NCBI GenBank assembly: GCA_003165465.1
Contig: PLUM01000100.1
Coordinates: 35,437-92,344, forward strand
Length of the DNA stretch: 56,908 nucleotides
Reading direction: 5' to 3'
From: Acidobacteriota bacterium
Lineage (GTDB): Bacteria > Acidobacteriota > Terriglobia > Acidiferrales > UBA7541
The notes beneath the pieces were generated by a model. That model did no database searches, was not told the DNA's origin, and saw nothing but the letters and a program-made list of their open reading frames with translations. A program made the position numbers and the translations under genes. Position 1 is the stretch's first letter; each line of letters begins with the position of its first letter. Shown piece by piece: positions 8,342 through 16,731 of this stretch.

Positions 8342-9754
8342 ATGCTTCAATACCTTGAGCGACAGAAAGACCTGACAGGCAACCAGCGCCGAATCATTGC
8401 CGCCGCCGTCTTGGGCGACATGCTTGAGTTCTTCGACTACTTCCTGATCGGCTATGTGGTGGCATTCATCGCCGGGCCGTGGAAACTCACGTTCGGGCAA
8501 TCCGCCGTCATCTTGCTGTCTTCGGGCTTTGGAGCGATGTTCGGCGCGGTGTTTTACGGCTGGCTCGCGGACAAGATTGGACGCCGCAAAGTTTTCATCA
8601 TGACGGTGATCAATTTTTCCATTGCCACCGGCATCCTGACGTTTACGCCCGACAAAGCCTGGGTGTTCCTCTCCGTCTTCCGTTTTCTGATCGGCTTCGG
8701 CGTGGGCGGGTTGTACTGCGTCGATCTTCCGCTGGTGCAGGAGTTTGTGCCGGCCTCGAAGCGCGGCATGGTCGGCGGCCTGGTCACGGCGGCCGTCCCT
8801 ATCGGCGTTCTGATGGGCGCAGCGCTCGGCGCGTACGCGACGCCGTATGTGGGCTGGCGCGGCCTGTTCGCGATTGGAATGATTCCTGGATTTCTTACGC
8901 TGCTGATTCGCGCCTGGGTGCCGGAATCCCCGCGCTGGCTGATCCAGATGGGGCGAATGGGAGAGGCGCGCAAATCGCTCGCCTGGGCGCTGGAAATGGA
9001 TCCCGCCAGCCTCCCGATGGGCGAGCCCGAGGGGCTGAAGCAGCCGATGTCCCGGCTGTCGGACATTTTTCATTACCCGAGAAGCCTGGCGGTTTCCTGG
9101 ATCACGAATCTGGGCGCGCAGACCGGCTACTACGGGCTTACGCTTTGGGTTCCCACTTTGCTCGTGCAACTGATGGGTGTCTCGCCCGCTCGCGCGTCAT
9201 TTCTGCTGATCTTCGTTAATTTTGCGGGCTTGATTGGACGCGTCGGATTGTCGTACCTGTCGGACGCGATCGGCAGAAGGCCGTCGGGCGCCATCGCCAG
9301 CTTTGGCGCGGCGATCCTGATGGTCGCGGCCGCGATTTACCATAGTGCGATGATTGGGTCCGTATCCGTGTTCTGGCTTCTGCTGATTGTGAACAACGCT
9401 TTTGCCGACGGAGGCTTCGCGATTGTCGGCCCGTATTCGTCCGAAGTGTGGCCCGTGGGGCTGCGAACCACCGGCATGGGCTCGGCCTACGGATTCGGCG
9501 GACTTGGGAAAGTGATTGGCCCGCTGGGGCTTGCGCTCATTGTGGGTTCGAAGAACATCATCACGCCGAAGGCGTCGGTCGATGCGCTGCTGCCGTCGTT
9601 CTGTTATCTCGCGGCCTGGTTCGCGGCGGCGGGCTTCGCGTATATTTTTATTGGGATGGAAACGAAAGGCCGCTCGCTCGAAACCATCGAGCAAGATTTG
9701 GATGCGTCACGCCCGCCGGAACTTGCACCCGCAAAAGCCGAAGACCATCGCTGA
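8342..9754 (+). CDS. MFS transporter, aromatic acid/sugar type
   Basis: A 470-residue major facilitator with twelve predicted membrane helices. Motif A (GWLADKIGRRK) lies at residues 73-83 and its second-half counterpart (LSDAIGRRPSG) after helix 8. PESPRWL in the central loop is typical of the sugar-porter and aromatic-acid (AAHS) branches. GDMLEFFDYF in helix 1 is AAHS-like. The substrate cannot be told from sequence. Proximity to an FAD aromatic hydroxylase and a cyclase-like hydrolase suggests uptake of an aromatic or organic acid. No clear ribosome site precedes the ATG. The gene ends just before a family A repeat. Confidence 0.88.
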   Translation: MLQYLERQKDLTGNQRRIIAAAVLGDMLEFFDYFLIGYVVAFIAGPWKLTFGQSAVILLSSGFGAMFGAVFYGWLADKIGRRKVFIMTVINFSIATGILTFTPDKAWVFLSVFRFLIGFGVGGLYCVDLPLVQEFVPASKRGMVGGLVTAAVPIGVLMGAALGAYATPYVGWRGLFAIGMIPGFLTLLIRAWVPESPRWLIQMGRMGEARKSLAWALEMDPASLPMGEPEGLKQPMSRLSDIFHYPRSLAVSWITNLGAQTGYYGLTLWVPTLLVQLMGVSPARASFLLIFVNFAGLIGRVGLSYLSDAIGRRPSGAIASFGAAILMVAAAIYHSAMIGSVSVFWLLLIVNNAFADGGFAIVGPYSSEVWPVGLRTTGMGSAYGFGGLGKVIGPLGLALIVGSKNIITPKASVDALLPSFCYLAAWFAAAGFAYIFIGMETKGRSLETIEQDLDASRPPELAPAKAEDHR

Positions 9755-9765
9755 TCCGCGCATTC

Positions 9766-9845
9766 AGTGGCACAGGCTTCAGCCTGTGTGGTTTGCGTTA
9801 CGGTGAGCTAACGTCAAAAGAACATAGGCTGAAGCCTGTGCCACT
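9766..9845 (-). repeat. Compound palindrome, family A copy 3
   Basis: Full element in reverse orientation (core reads GTGGTTT... GTCAAAAGAAC on the plus strand), between two converging genes. One base of an inner arm differs (AACATAGGCT). Confidence 0.88.
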
Positions 9846-9880
9846 GGGAAACCGCGATCTGAGATGTTTGGCTGCGGCGA

Positions 9881-10777
9881 TTATTTTTTAGACCTTCCGC
9901 GTGGCTGGTTCGCCATCCGTTCGAGCACCGCGCACACCGCTGCCGTGTCTTCCGCGCCCCGGCCCATGGCCATCGCCGCCGTGTAGAAAGGCGCGCTGGC
10001 CAAAAAGAGTGGCGTCGGGCAATCGATGGCTCGCGCGTAGTCGCTGATGATGGTCATGTCTTTCTGCCACGTTTTTACCTGCATGGTGGCTTCGGAATAA
10101 TCGTCCTTGACCATCATGGGGCCGCGCAACTGCAACATGCGCGAACCTCCCGCGCCGTCGGCCACCACTTTCAACACCGTCGCCAGGTCCAGCCCCGATT
10201 TCATGGCCAGCACCATGGCTTCGGCGGCGGCCACGTTGTGAATCGCCACCAGAAGATTCGCGACGTATTTCACTTTGCAGCCCGCGCCAAATGCGCCGAC
10301 GTAGTAATGCGCACGCGCGAACCCCTCTAGCACTGGAGCGATGCGGCGGCACACTTTGCGGTCGCCGCTCGCGTACACGATCAGGTCCTTGACGCGCGCC
10401 TGCGCCCCCGTGCCGCTGAGCGTGCAATCCAGCAGAGTTACGCCGCGCGCCGCCAGGAGTTTGCGCGCCTCTTCCTTCACGTCGATGGGCAGCGTGCTCG
10501 TCTCGATCACAATTTGCCCCGCCCGCGCCGACTTCGCGAGTTCCGCGGCGGTGTCCAGCAGAGCTTTGGACGACGGCAGCGAGGTCACAATCGTGTCGCA
10601 GGCCTTGGCCACATCCCGGCCACTGCGCGCGGCTGTGCCTCCCGCTTTTCGGAGTTCCTGGCAGCGGCGCGGAACCACGTCATAGCCCAAGACCTTGAAG
10701 CCAGCTCGAAGCAAGTTGCCGGACATTGCCGATCCCATGATGCCCAGCCCGATCATGCCTATCGCATTCGATTTCAT
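9881..10777 (-). CDS. 3-hydroxyisobutyrate dehydrogenase-family oxidoreductase
   Basis: A 298-residue NAD(P)-dependent beta-hydroxyacid dehydrogenase. The Rossmann motif GLGIMG lies at residues 10-15, the substrate-binding segment DCTLSGTGAQA at 117-127, and the catalytic Lys170 with Asn174 in KVKYVANLL. The family covers 3-hydroxyisobutyrate, tartronate-semialdehyde and related substrates, and the exact one is not readable here. The consensus DAPVSGG in the substrate segment is replaced by DCTLSGTG, so the substrate may be atypical. A clear AAAGGAG precedes the ATG. Convergent with the MFS gene and divergent from the cyclase-like gene. Confidence 0.85.
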   Translation of the reverse strand: MKSNAIGMIGLGIMGSAMSGNLLRAGFKVLGYDVVPRRCQELRKAGGTAARSGRDVAKACDTIVTSLPSSKALLDTAAELAKSARAGQIVIETSTLPIDVKEEARKLLAARGVTLLDCTLSGTGAQARVKDLIVYASGDRKVCRRIAPVLEGFARAHYYVGAFGAGCKVKYVANLLVAIHNVAAAEAMVLAMKSGLDLATVLKVVADGAGGSRMLQLRGPMMVKDDYSEATMQVKTWQKDMTIISDYARAIDCPTPLFLASAPFYTAAMAMGRGAEDTAAVCAVLERMANQPRGRSKK

Positions 10778-10898
10778 TTCGCTCCTTTCAATTTTCCGCA
10801 GCGGTGTAAACGCGAAATTAACTCTAGCAGAATGCGCCGCCGATCGAATAAAGTACCGTTGAAATTGTAAAGTGTTGCAATCTTACGAAATAAAATGC

Positions 10899-10922
10899 GG
10901 ACAGGCTGAAACCTGTCCCACC
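10899..10922 (+). repeat. Solitary palindrome (family A-like half element)
   Basis: GGACAGG-CTGAAA-CCTGTCC, a perfect 7-bp stem, then CACC. It resembles one arm of family A and sits a few bases before the ribosome site of the next gene. Confidence 0.6.
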
Positions 10923-10935
10923 AGGACCGAGGCCC

Positions 10936-11898
10936 ATGACGAAAGCCAATGATAAAGTGACGCTCCAGGATATCCATGCCACCGGAGAGCGATTGAAGAA
11001 TTGGGGGCGCTGGGGCGCGGACGACGAAGCCGGAACGCTGAACAACATTTCGCCGCAGGACATCATCCATGCGGCGCGCCTAATCCGCAAAGGAAAAGTA
11101 TTTTCGCTGGCGCTCAACTATGACAGCAACGGTCCGCAGAACGGGCTGTGGGGCAACCGTTTCAACCCTATACACACCATGCTGGCTACCGGAACCGACG
11201 CCGTTGCCGGGCGGCAGGAATCCATCGGGATTCGCTACGCCGACGACATGGTCTCCATGCCTCTGCAATGCGGCACGCAGTGGGACGCGCTGGGCCACGT
11301 GTTCAACGGCGACAAAATGTGGAACGGCTACGATGCGTGGCTCGTGGATGCAAACGGCGCGGAAAAGAATGGCATCGAGAAGGTGAAGGACAAGATGGTC
11401 GGGCGCGGCGTTCTTCTGGATGTGGCCCGATTTAAGGGCGTGGACTCGCTCGAGGATGGTTACGGCATCGGCACCGAAGAGCTGGAAAAATGCGCCGCCG
11501 CGCAGGGCGTGGAAATCCGCAAGGGCGATTTTGTGATCGTTCGGACGGGGCACATGGAGCGCTGCCTGAAAGCGGGCAAATGGGAAGGCTATGCGGGCGG
11601 CAACGCGCCCGGCCTCAGGTTTGAAACCGCCGAGTGGATTCGCAAAACGGACATGGCCGCGATCTGCGCCGATACCTGGGGCTGCGAGGTCCGGCCAAAC
11701 GAAACGACCGCCGCATCGCAACCATGGCACTGGGTGGTTATCCCCATGATCGGCATCAGCATGGGCGAGATTTTCTATTTGAAAGACCTCGCGGCCGATT
11801 GCGCGGCGGACCACGTGTACGAATTCTTTTTCTGCGCCCCTCCGCTGCCGATTACCAAAGCGGTGGGATCTCCCGTGAATCCCATCGCCATCAAGTAG
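10936..11898 (+). CDS. Cyclase-family (kynurenine formamidase-like) metal-dependent hydrolase
   Basis: A 320-residue protein of the cyclase family (PF04199 type), related to kynurenine formamidase and isatin hydrolase. The metal motif, normally HxGTHxDxPxH, reads QCGTQWDALGH at residues 111-121: both expected histidines before Asp are Gln, while Asp117 and His121 remain. Longer (about 320-residue) members of the family often show such variation, so activity is possible but ligands differ from the classic enzymes. It starts with a good ribosome site and is followed after 17 bp by the FAD hydroxylase, probably one operon. Together they suggest breakdown of an aromatic or cyclic amide compound. 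Confidence 0.78.
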   Translation: MTKANDKVTLQDIHATGERLKNWGRWGADDEAGTLNNISPQDIIHAARLIRKGKVFSLALNYDSNGPQNGLWGNRFNPIHTMLATGTDAVAGRQESIGIRYADDMVSMPLQCGTQWDALGHVFNGDKMWNGYDAWLVDANGAEKNGIEKVKDKMVGRGVLLDVARFKGVDSLEDGYGIGTEELEKCAAAQGVEIRKGDFVIVRTGHMERCLKAGKWEGYAGGNAPGLRFETAEWIRKTDMAAICADTWGCEVRPNETTAASQPWHWVVIPMIGISMGEIFYLKDLAADCAADHVYEFFFCAPPLPITKAVGSPVNPIAIK

Positions 11899-11915
11899 AG
11901 CAGCCCGCGCCGCTT

Positions 11916-13520
11916 ATGAGCCCAGACAAGGTGTGGCCTGTCGTCGTTGTGGGAGCGGGGCCAAACGGCCTCGCCACCGCAAATCTTCTCGCGCGCTATG
12001 GAGTGGACGTTCTGCTCATCGAGCGGAACGAGGCGACCGTGCAGGAGCCGCGCGCGGTTTCGATTGACGACGAATCGCTTCGCACCATGCAGGCGATTGG
12101 CGTGGTCGATGCCGTGCTGTCGCACGTCGTGCTCGGCTACGGGTCCGATTACTTCACGCCGGGAGGATCCTGCTTTCTGCGGGTTCGCCCCACGGCAAAG
12201 GAATACGGCTACCCTCGCCGCAACGCGTTTCGCCAGCCCATCTTCGAGCGCCAGCTCTGCGAATATTTTCTCGCCCACGCGGTGAAAAATACCCGTTCCG
12301 AGGCATGGTTCAGCGCGGAGTTGATCGACTTCCGGCAGTATCCCGATAGCGTCGAGCTTGTCGTGCGGCGCGCCGATGGAAGTCTGGCTGAGGTCTCCAC
12401 TTCGTATCTCGTAGCGTGCGATGGGGGGCGCAGCTTTGTCCGCGATAAACTTGGAATCAAGCTCAGCGGCTCCACATTTCACGAGCGGTGGCTCATCCTC
12501 GATCTGGAGGAAACGCGGGACCACACGCGCGATACAAAAGTGTTTTGCGATCCGGCGCGCCCCTGCCTCTCGCTTCCCGGTCCGGATCGGACGCGGCGCT
12601 TTGAATTCATGCTGCATGAAAACGAAACGGAGCCGGAAGTCACGTCTCCCGAATTCACCCGCAGGCTGCTCAGCCGGCATGGCGAAGCGGGCACGCCGCT
12701 GCGCCGCAGCCGCGTCTACACGTTCCATGCGCGCATGGCGGACCGCTGGCGCGCGAATCGCATTTTTCTGGTGGGCGACGCCGCGCACCTCACGCCGCCC
12801 TTCGCCGGGCAGGGCATGAACAGCGGAATCCGCGACGCGCACAATCTGGCCTGGAAACTCGCGGCGGTCATCCAAGGGCGGCTGGGCGCTCGCTTGCTCG
12901 ACACCTACGAGCAGGAGCGCCGCAAACATGCCTGGGAAATGATTCTGCTGGCGTTGCGCATGGGGAAGGTCATGATGCCTCGCAATGCCTGGAGCGCGTT
13001 TGCGTTGCAGGCCGCCTTTCGCGTCCTCGGCCTCGTCCCGCCCGCGCGAAACTATTTTGCGGAAATGAAATACAAGCCCAAGCCGCGGTTCGACGAGGGC
13101 TTCGTCGTTCGCGGAACCAAGCACGGCGCAGCTGCGCTGATCGGCAGGCTTTTTCCGCAACCCAAAGTTCGCGGCACGAATTCCGATGCCTTGCTCGACG
13201 AGTTTCTGGGCAATGGTTTTGCTTTGCTCGCGCTGCCGCAAACGCCGCCGGGCATATTCGATCGCTTGCCCGCCGATTTGTGGCGGTCGCTCAACCTTCA
13301 GCGCGTAGCCATCCGCACGCCCGGCGACAGCACTCCTCCTGTTCCGAACGGCGTGACCCTCGTGTCCGACATCGAAGGCGATTTCTCGCGCTCGATAAAA
13401 AATGTCCCTCCCGGCCTCGTCCTGATTCGCCCGGATCGCTACGTTGCCGCATTTCTCCCGGCCGGCAATCTGGAGGCTGGAGTGCGCGAGGTGGACGAAA
13501 TGATCGCGCGGACTCGGTAG
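11916..13520 (+). CDS. FAD-dependent aromatic hydroxylase (MhpA/PheA-like)
   Basis: A 534-residue class A flavoprotein monooxygenase. The dinucleotide motif GAGPNG lies at residues 13-18. ACDGGRSFVRDKLGI is the DG motif, and FLVGDAAHLTPPFAGQGMNSGIRDAHNLAWKL the GD motif that binds FAD ribose. The C-terminal thioredoxin-like extension is the kind seen in 3-(3-hydroxyphenyl)propionate and phenol hydroxylases. ATG at 11916 lies 17 bp after the cyclase-like gene; a longer frame reading upstream overlaps that gene and is rejected. No ring-cleavage dioxygenase is nearby. The stop TAG at 13518-13520 lies inside a family A repeat. Confidence 0.88.
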   Translation: MSPDKVWPVVVVGAGPNGLATANLLARYGVDVLLIERNEATVQEPRAVSIDDESLRTMQAIGVVDAVLSHVVLGYGSDYFTPGGSCFLRVRPTAKEYGYPRRNAFRQPIFERQLCEYFLAHAVKNTRSEAWFSAELIDFRQYPDSVELVVRRADGSLAEVSTSYLVACDGGRSFVRDKLGIKLSGSTFHERWLILDLEETRDHTRDTKVFCDPARPCLSLPGPDRTRRFEFMLHENETEPEVTSPEFTRRLLSRHGEAGTPLRRSRVYTFHARMADRWRANRIFLVGDAAHLTPPFAGQGMNSGIRDAHNLAWKLAAVIQGRLGARLLDTYEQERRKHAWEMILLALRMGKVMMPRNAWSAFALQAAFRVLGLVPPARNYFAEMKYKPKPRFDEGFVVRGTKHGAAALIGRLFPQPKVRGTNSDALLDEFLGNGFALLALPQTPPGIFDRLPADLWRSLNLQRVAIRTPGDSTPPVPNGVTLVSDIEGDFSRSIKNVPPGLVLIRPDRYVAAFLPAGNLEAGVREVDEMIARTR

Positions 13521-13596
13521 CACAGGCTTCAGCCTGTGTGGTTTTGATTTTGGACAAGTTAACGTCAAAAGAACACAGGCTGATGCCTGTGCTACT
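13517..13596 (-). repeat. Compound palindrome, family A copy 4
   Basis: Full element in reverse orientation with one arm mismatch (CTGATGCC). Its outer GTAG provides the stop codon of the upstream FAD hydroxylase. Confidence 0.88.
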
Positions 13597-13625
13597 GAAA
13601 AACATCCGCTTTGTTTGGAATGATT

Positions 13626-13702
13626 TGGTGGGCCTGGGTAGACTTGAACTACCGACCTCGCCCTTATCAGGGGCGCGCTCTAGCCACCTGAGCTACAGGC
13701 CC
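13626..13702 (-). tRNA. tRNA-Ile (anticodon GAT)
   Basis: A 77-nt cloverleaf on the minus strand: acceptor GGGCCTG/CAGGCCC, D-arm GCTC/GAGC, anticodon stem CGCCC/GGGCG with loop CTGATAA (anticodon GAT), five-base variable loop, T-arm GGTAG/CTACC with TTCAAGT loop, discriminator A and an encoded CCA. It stands alone and is not inside an rRNA operon, which is the more usual home of tRNA-Ile(GAT). Confidence 0.95.
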
Positions 13703-13732
13703 ATTGGAATGCAACTGCTAAGCAGTGCAAGC

Positions 13733-13762
13733 ATGATAGCGGTCTGGCGTCGAATGGGTCAA
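13733..13762 (-). promoter_or_regulatory. Candidate promoter of tRNA-Ile
   Basis: TTGACC (13762-13757) and TATCAT (13738-13733) with an 18-bp spacer, on the minus strand about 30 bp before the tRNA 5' end. Spacing and position fit a tRNA promoter. Confidence 0.5.
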
Positions 13763-14161
13763 GTAGAGAGCGAACGACGATTGTGGAGCGGAGTTCAGCG
13801 CGGCATACAATTTCACGAGCCTTCCACGAATGATTTCCACCAACCGCGCGGGGACACTGGAACGAGTTGCATCAAATGGCGGAAATCCCCGCCTCTGAAG
13901 AGGCGGGCTACAGCGGATTGCCACCGTCTTCGCTAATGCTGTGACCCGGGTCGCTTGTCCTGAATGAGTGAAGGATCAGACCCGGGTATTTTATTGCTGC
14001 ATCGCGGATACCATTCCCGGGGAGACCGTCCAATGACATCTCGCGATCGATTTCAAATTGTGTTTCACGACGGCTTCCGGGTGTATATTGCCGGGCAGCC
14101 GAAAGTTTTAATGGGAAATCCAGACGGTCACGAAATCATGACAAATCCTTGGAGGCGATCC
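13763..14161. other. Intergenic region with one family B repeat
   Basis: About 400 bp between the tRNA promoter and the secreted MBL gene. It contains a family B repeat at 13866-13912. A weak reading frame starts at 13964 and is in frame with the downstream gene, but it lacks a ribosome site and precedes a convincing signal peptide start. I see no other gene. Confidence 0.5.
13866..13912 (+). repeat. Hairpin repeat, family B copy 3
   Basis: GTTGCATC, variable bases, GGCGGAAAT, then CCCGCCTCTGAAGAGGCGGG and CTACA. Nearly identical in layout to the copy at 2796. Confidence 0.8.
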
Positions 14162-15244
14162 ATGAACGGACGAATGCGCGCGGTGGCGGTGATTCTGGCT
14201 CTTGCGTTTCTCGCGGCGTTTTCGCTGGAAATGCGCGCGGGAGGGCAGGGCTCGGGCGGCGCGCGATCCAGCGGAACCATGATCACGGGCAAGGTTTACA
14301 CATTTGAAAAAATTGCCGATGGCGTGTACTACACCACTTCCGATAGCCCGATGGCCACGGGCGGCAATCACACCATCATCGTCGGAGATCGCGACGTGTT
14401 TCTGGTGGACGCCGGGGCGACGCCCGCCGCCGGCCGAGCGCTGCTCGAGGACATGAAACTCATCACGGACAAGCCTGTGCGCTGGGTGGTGAACACGCAC
14501 TTTCACTGGGATCACACGAACGCCAACTCGATTTTCGGCCCCGACGTGCAAATCATCGGCCACGAATTCGTCCGCCACATGCTCGCCGATGGGGACATCA
14601 TCCATCGCGAGCCATTCAAGACGTCGCTCGCGAACATGCCGATGCAGGTGGACGCTCTGAAAAAACAAGTGGCCGACGAAAAGGATCCCGCGCGGCGAGC
14701 CACGCTCGAAAAGCAGCTTGCGGCCAAGCAAGCGGACTGGGAAGAATACAAAAACATCAAGCCCACGCCGCCCACCATGACCTATTCCTCAAAAATGACG
14801 ATCTATCAAGGCCAGCGCGAAATTCAGCTTCTGTTCCTCGGGCGCGGCCACACGCAGGGCGACACGATCGTATATCTGCCGAAAGAGCGAATCGTGTGCA
14901 CCGGCGACATGATGGAAACGCAGCCCGCCTACATGGGCGACGCGGTGTTCGACGAGTGGATCGTCACGCTCGACAAACTCAAAGAGATGAATTTTGACAC
15001 CGCGCTGCCCGGGCACGGCGTCCCGTTCCACGACAAATCGCTGATCACCGCGTACCAAAGCTACCTCAAGGATTTAATGACCCAGGTGGCCGCGCTTCGC
15101 AAGCAGGGCGTATCGGCCGACGACGCCGCCAAAAAGGTGGACCTGACATCGCACAAAAGCGATTTCTCCCAAATCCAGGGGCCGGGCGCGGAGGTTCGAG
15201 GAGTGCGGCGGCTGTATGAGTGGATGGACGAACACTCGCGCTGA
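14162..15244 (+). CDS. Secreted metallo-beta-lactamase-fold hydrolase
   Basis: A 360-residue MBL-fold protein. The zinc motif HFHWDH lies at residues 113-118 (His113, His115, Asp117, His118), with GRGHTQGDT and LPGHGVPFH supplying later ligands. Residues 1-26 form a signal peptide, so it works outside the cytoplasm. A helical Lys/Glu/Gln-rich insert (VDALKKQVADEK and following) lies between the core motifs. GGAGG at about 14151 supports ATG 14162. It resembles acidobacterial MBL proteins annotated loosely as beta-lactamase or cyclase-like; the substrate is unknown. Confidence 0.82.
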   Translation: MNGRMRAVAVILALAFLAAFSLEMRAGGQGSGGARSSGTMITGKVYTFEKIADGVYYTTSDSPMATGGNHTIIVGDRDVFLVDAGATPAAGRALLEDMKLITDKPVRWVVNTHFHWDHTNANSIFGPDVQIIGHEFVRHMLADGDIIHREPFKTSLANMPMQVDALKKQVADEKDPARRATLEKQLAAKQADWEEYKNIKPTPPTMTYSSKMTIYQGQREIQLLFLGRGHTQGDTIVYLPKERIVCTGDMMETQPAYMGDAVFDEWIVTLDKLKEMNFDTALPGHGVPFHDKSLITAYQSYLKDLMTQVAALRKQGVSADDAAKKVDLTSHKSDFSQIQGPGAEVRGVRRLYEWMDEHSR

Positions 15245-15272
15245 GGAAAGCTTGCGGAAGGGCAGCGCGTAA

Positions 15273-15289
15273 GGTAAGATCGTCTTACC
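15273..15289. promoter_or_regulatory. Inverted repeat abutting the antitoxin start, candidate operator
   Basis: GGTAAGA-TCG-TCTTACC, a perfect 7-bp inverted repeat ending one base before the ATG of the AbrB-type antitoxin. Autoregulatory binding of the AbrB-type protein is the natural reading. It also covers the place where the ribosome site should be. Confidence 0.5.
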
Positions 15290-15547
15290 ATGCGAACCAA
15301 GGTTTCCACCAAGGGACAGGTGGTTCTGCCCAGCAGGATACGCCACACGCTCGGCCTTCAGCCGGGCGATTCGCTCGACGCGGAAATGGAAGGCGAGCGG
15401 ATTATCCTCACGCCGCGCAGGGCGCGGCGTGGAAGCGCGCGGATCGTTAAGGACGCTGTCACCGGCCTGCCCGTTTTAACAGCCGGCGCGGATGCGACCA
15501 GGCTGACGAGCGCGCAAGTGCGCGAAATCCTGGCCGATTTTCCATGA
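15290..15547 (+). CDS. AbrB/MazE-type antitoxin
   Basis: An 85-residue antitoxin. Residues 1-45 (MRTKVSTKGQVVLPSRIR, LGLQPGDSLDAEMEGERIILTP) form a SpoVT/AbrB swapped-hairpin DNA-binding domain. The rest is a flexible tail likely to wrap and inhibit the toxin. It overlaps the following PIN-domain gene by ATGA. The perfect palindrome against its start codon suggests autoregulation. No clear Shine-Dalgarno is visible because the palindrome occupies the region. Confidence 0.88.
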   Translation: MRTKVSTKGQVVLPSRIRHTLGLQPGDSLDAEMEGERIILTPRRARRGSARIVKDAVTGLPVLTAGADATRLTSAQVREILADFP

Positions 15548-15954
15548 CCTATCTTCTGGATGTGAATTCCCTGCTTGCGCTGGGCGTGCTTCATCACGAA
15601 TTCCACGACCGTGTATCTGCTTGGGTGAGCAGGCTGTCGAAAAAGGGGATTCCGGATCTGGCTACCTGCTCGATCACGGAACTGGGATTTGTGCGCGTGC
15701 TGGGCCACGCCCAGCAATACCGCTTCTCGGTTGTGCAGGCGCGCGAATTATTGCTTCAGATTAAAAACAGCGAGGCGATTCACTGCACATTCATTTCCGA
15801 TGGGCACGACATCTCGCATCTTCCCAGGTGGGTCAAAAGTCCAAAGCAGACGACCGATGGGCATCTGGTGGAACTGGCCAGAGCCAACGGCGCTCAGCTC
15901 GCGACGCTCGACGGAAACATTCCCGGGAGTTTTTTAATTCCAAAAAGTCGCTAA
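15544..15954 (+). CDS. VapC-type PIN-domain toxin
   Basis: A 136-residue PIN ribonuclease. Acidic active-site residues are in place: Asp6 (LLDVNSLL), Glu in SITELGF, Asp in TTDGHLVELA and Asp in LATLDGNI. Toxins of this family usually cut initiator tRNA or rRNA loops; the target here is unknown. It is paired with the overlapping AbrB-type antitoxin. Confidence 0.88.
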   Translation: MTYLLDVNSLLALGVLHHEFHDRVSAWVSRLSKKGIPDLATCSITELGFVRVLGHAQQYRFSVVQARELLLQIKNSEAIHCTFISDGHDISHLPRWVKSPKQTTDGHLVELARANGAQLATLDGNIPGSFLIPKSR

Positions 15955-16012
15955 CCGGCGCCGCTGGCTTGGCCCGTTAAAACCATTCAAACGCAACCGC
16001 GCGTTAAAAACT

Positions 16013-16492
16013 TTACTGCTTGTCCCAGACGGTAAGGTTATCGAAGTCGCCCTTTTCGTTAACGCCCTTGGCATGAATCGTCAAGGTCTTGCCGCCGTTG
16101 GAAATCGTGAAGGTGGTGGTTTCGACGTGCTTTCCAGCCTTCGTGAAATTAGCTTCGTACGAGTTGGCGTTGATCTTCTTGGAAGTGATCGTATCCGCCG
16201 TGTTGGGTATCGCGCCGATTGTCGGATACTCCTTGCCGTCACCCTTGATCGTATAGCCATAGGACGAGGCTTTTCCCGTGGCGCCGATGGAATTGACCAT
16301 GACCACGCCCGAGGTTTCCCACGTCCGCGTCTGGCTTTGCGGCGCGGGGCCGGGATTGAACTTTGACCCTGCAACATTCAGCTTCCAGGTGCCGACAAAC
16401 GGGTTATCCTGCGCCAGCAGCAGGCTTCCCGCTGCAAGCACCACCACGATCATCGCAAACACACGCATTCTTCCATTCATAAGACGATTCAT
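16013..16492 (-). CDS. Small secreted protein of unknown function
   Basis: 159 residues, with a signal peptide at 1-27 ending LLLAQ. The mature part begins NPFVGTWKLN and is a beta-rich domain with repeated Thr/Ser/Asn (TWETSGVVMVNSIG, TTTFTISNGGKTLTIHAKG). The opening GTWKLN recalls lipocalin-like or copper-resistance-type beta barrels, but I do not recognise a named family. ATG at 16492 follows GGAGGAGG. Five 11-bp direct repeats lie directly upstream. Expression control through that array is possible. Confidence 0.7.
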   Translation of the reverse strand: MNRLMNGRMRVFAMIVVVLAAGSLLLAQDNPFVGTWKLNVAGSKFNPGPAPQSQTRTWETSGVVMVNSIGATGKASSYGYTIKGDGKEYPTIGAIPNTADTITSKKINANSYEANFTKAGKHVETTTFTISNGGKTLTIHAKGVNEKGDFDNLTVWDKQ

Positions 16493-16520
16493 ATGCAACA
16501 ATCCTCCTCCGAGTGATTTC

Positions 16521-16575
16521 CGTACACTAGACGTAGACCAAACGTACACCAGACGTACACCAGACGTACATCAGA
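16521..16575. repeat. Five tandem copies of an 11-bp unit
   Basis: Consensus CGTACACCAGA, five uninterrupted copies at 16521, 16532, 16543, 16554 and 16565. Copies 3 and 4 are identical and the others differ by one to three bases. The 11-bp period is about one helical turn. It starts some 29 bp upstream of the secreted-protein start codon at 16492, and its near end is about 10 bp before that gene's ribosome site. Confidence 0.85.
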
Positions 16576-16731
16576 TTGGCAATGAAAATGGTACGCAAAA
16601 GGTTATGCCGGGCCAGCTTCGCGAGTCAAGCATTGCCGCGCGCCGCGTTCACTTGAGGGATGCCCGGCCGTTGGCGTATCATTCATGGGCCGCGGGATTC
16701 GCCGCGGGTGGGAGTCTCCGCGCAACGGATT

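Noticed and set aside
11775..13568. 597-residue minus-strand frame opposite the FAD hydroxylase
   Set aside because: Antisense shadow of a clear flavoprotein; the Arg/Ala/Pro-rich composition is typical of a mirrored frame.
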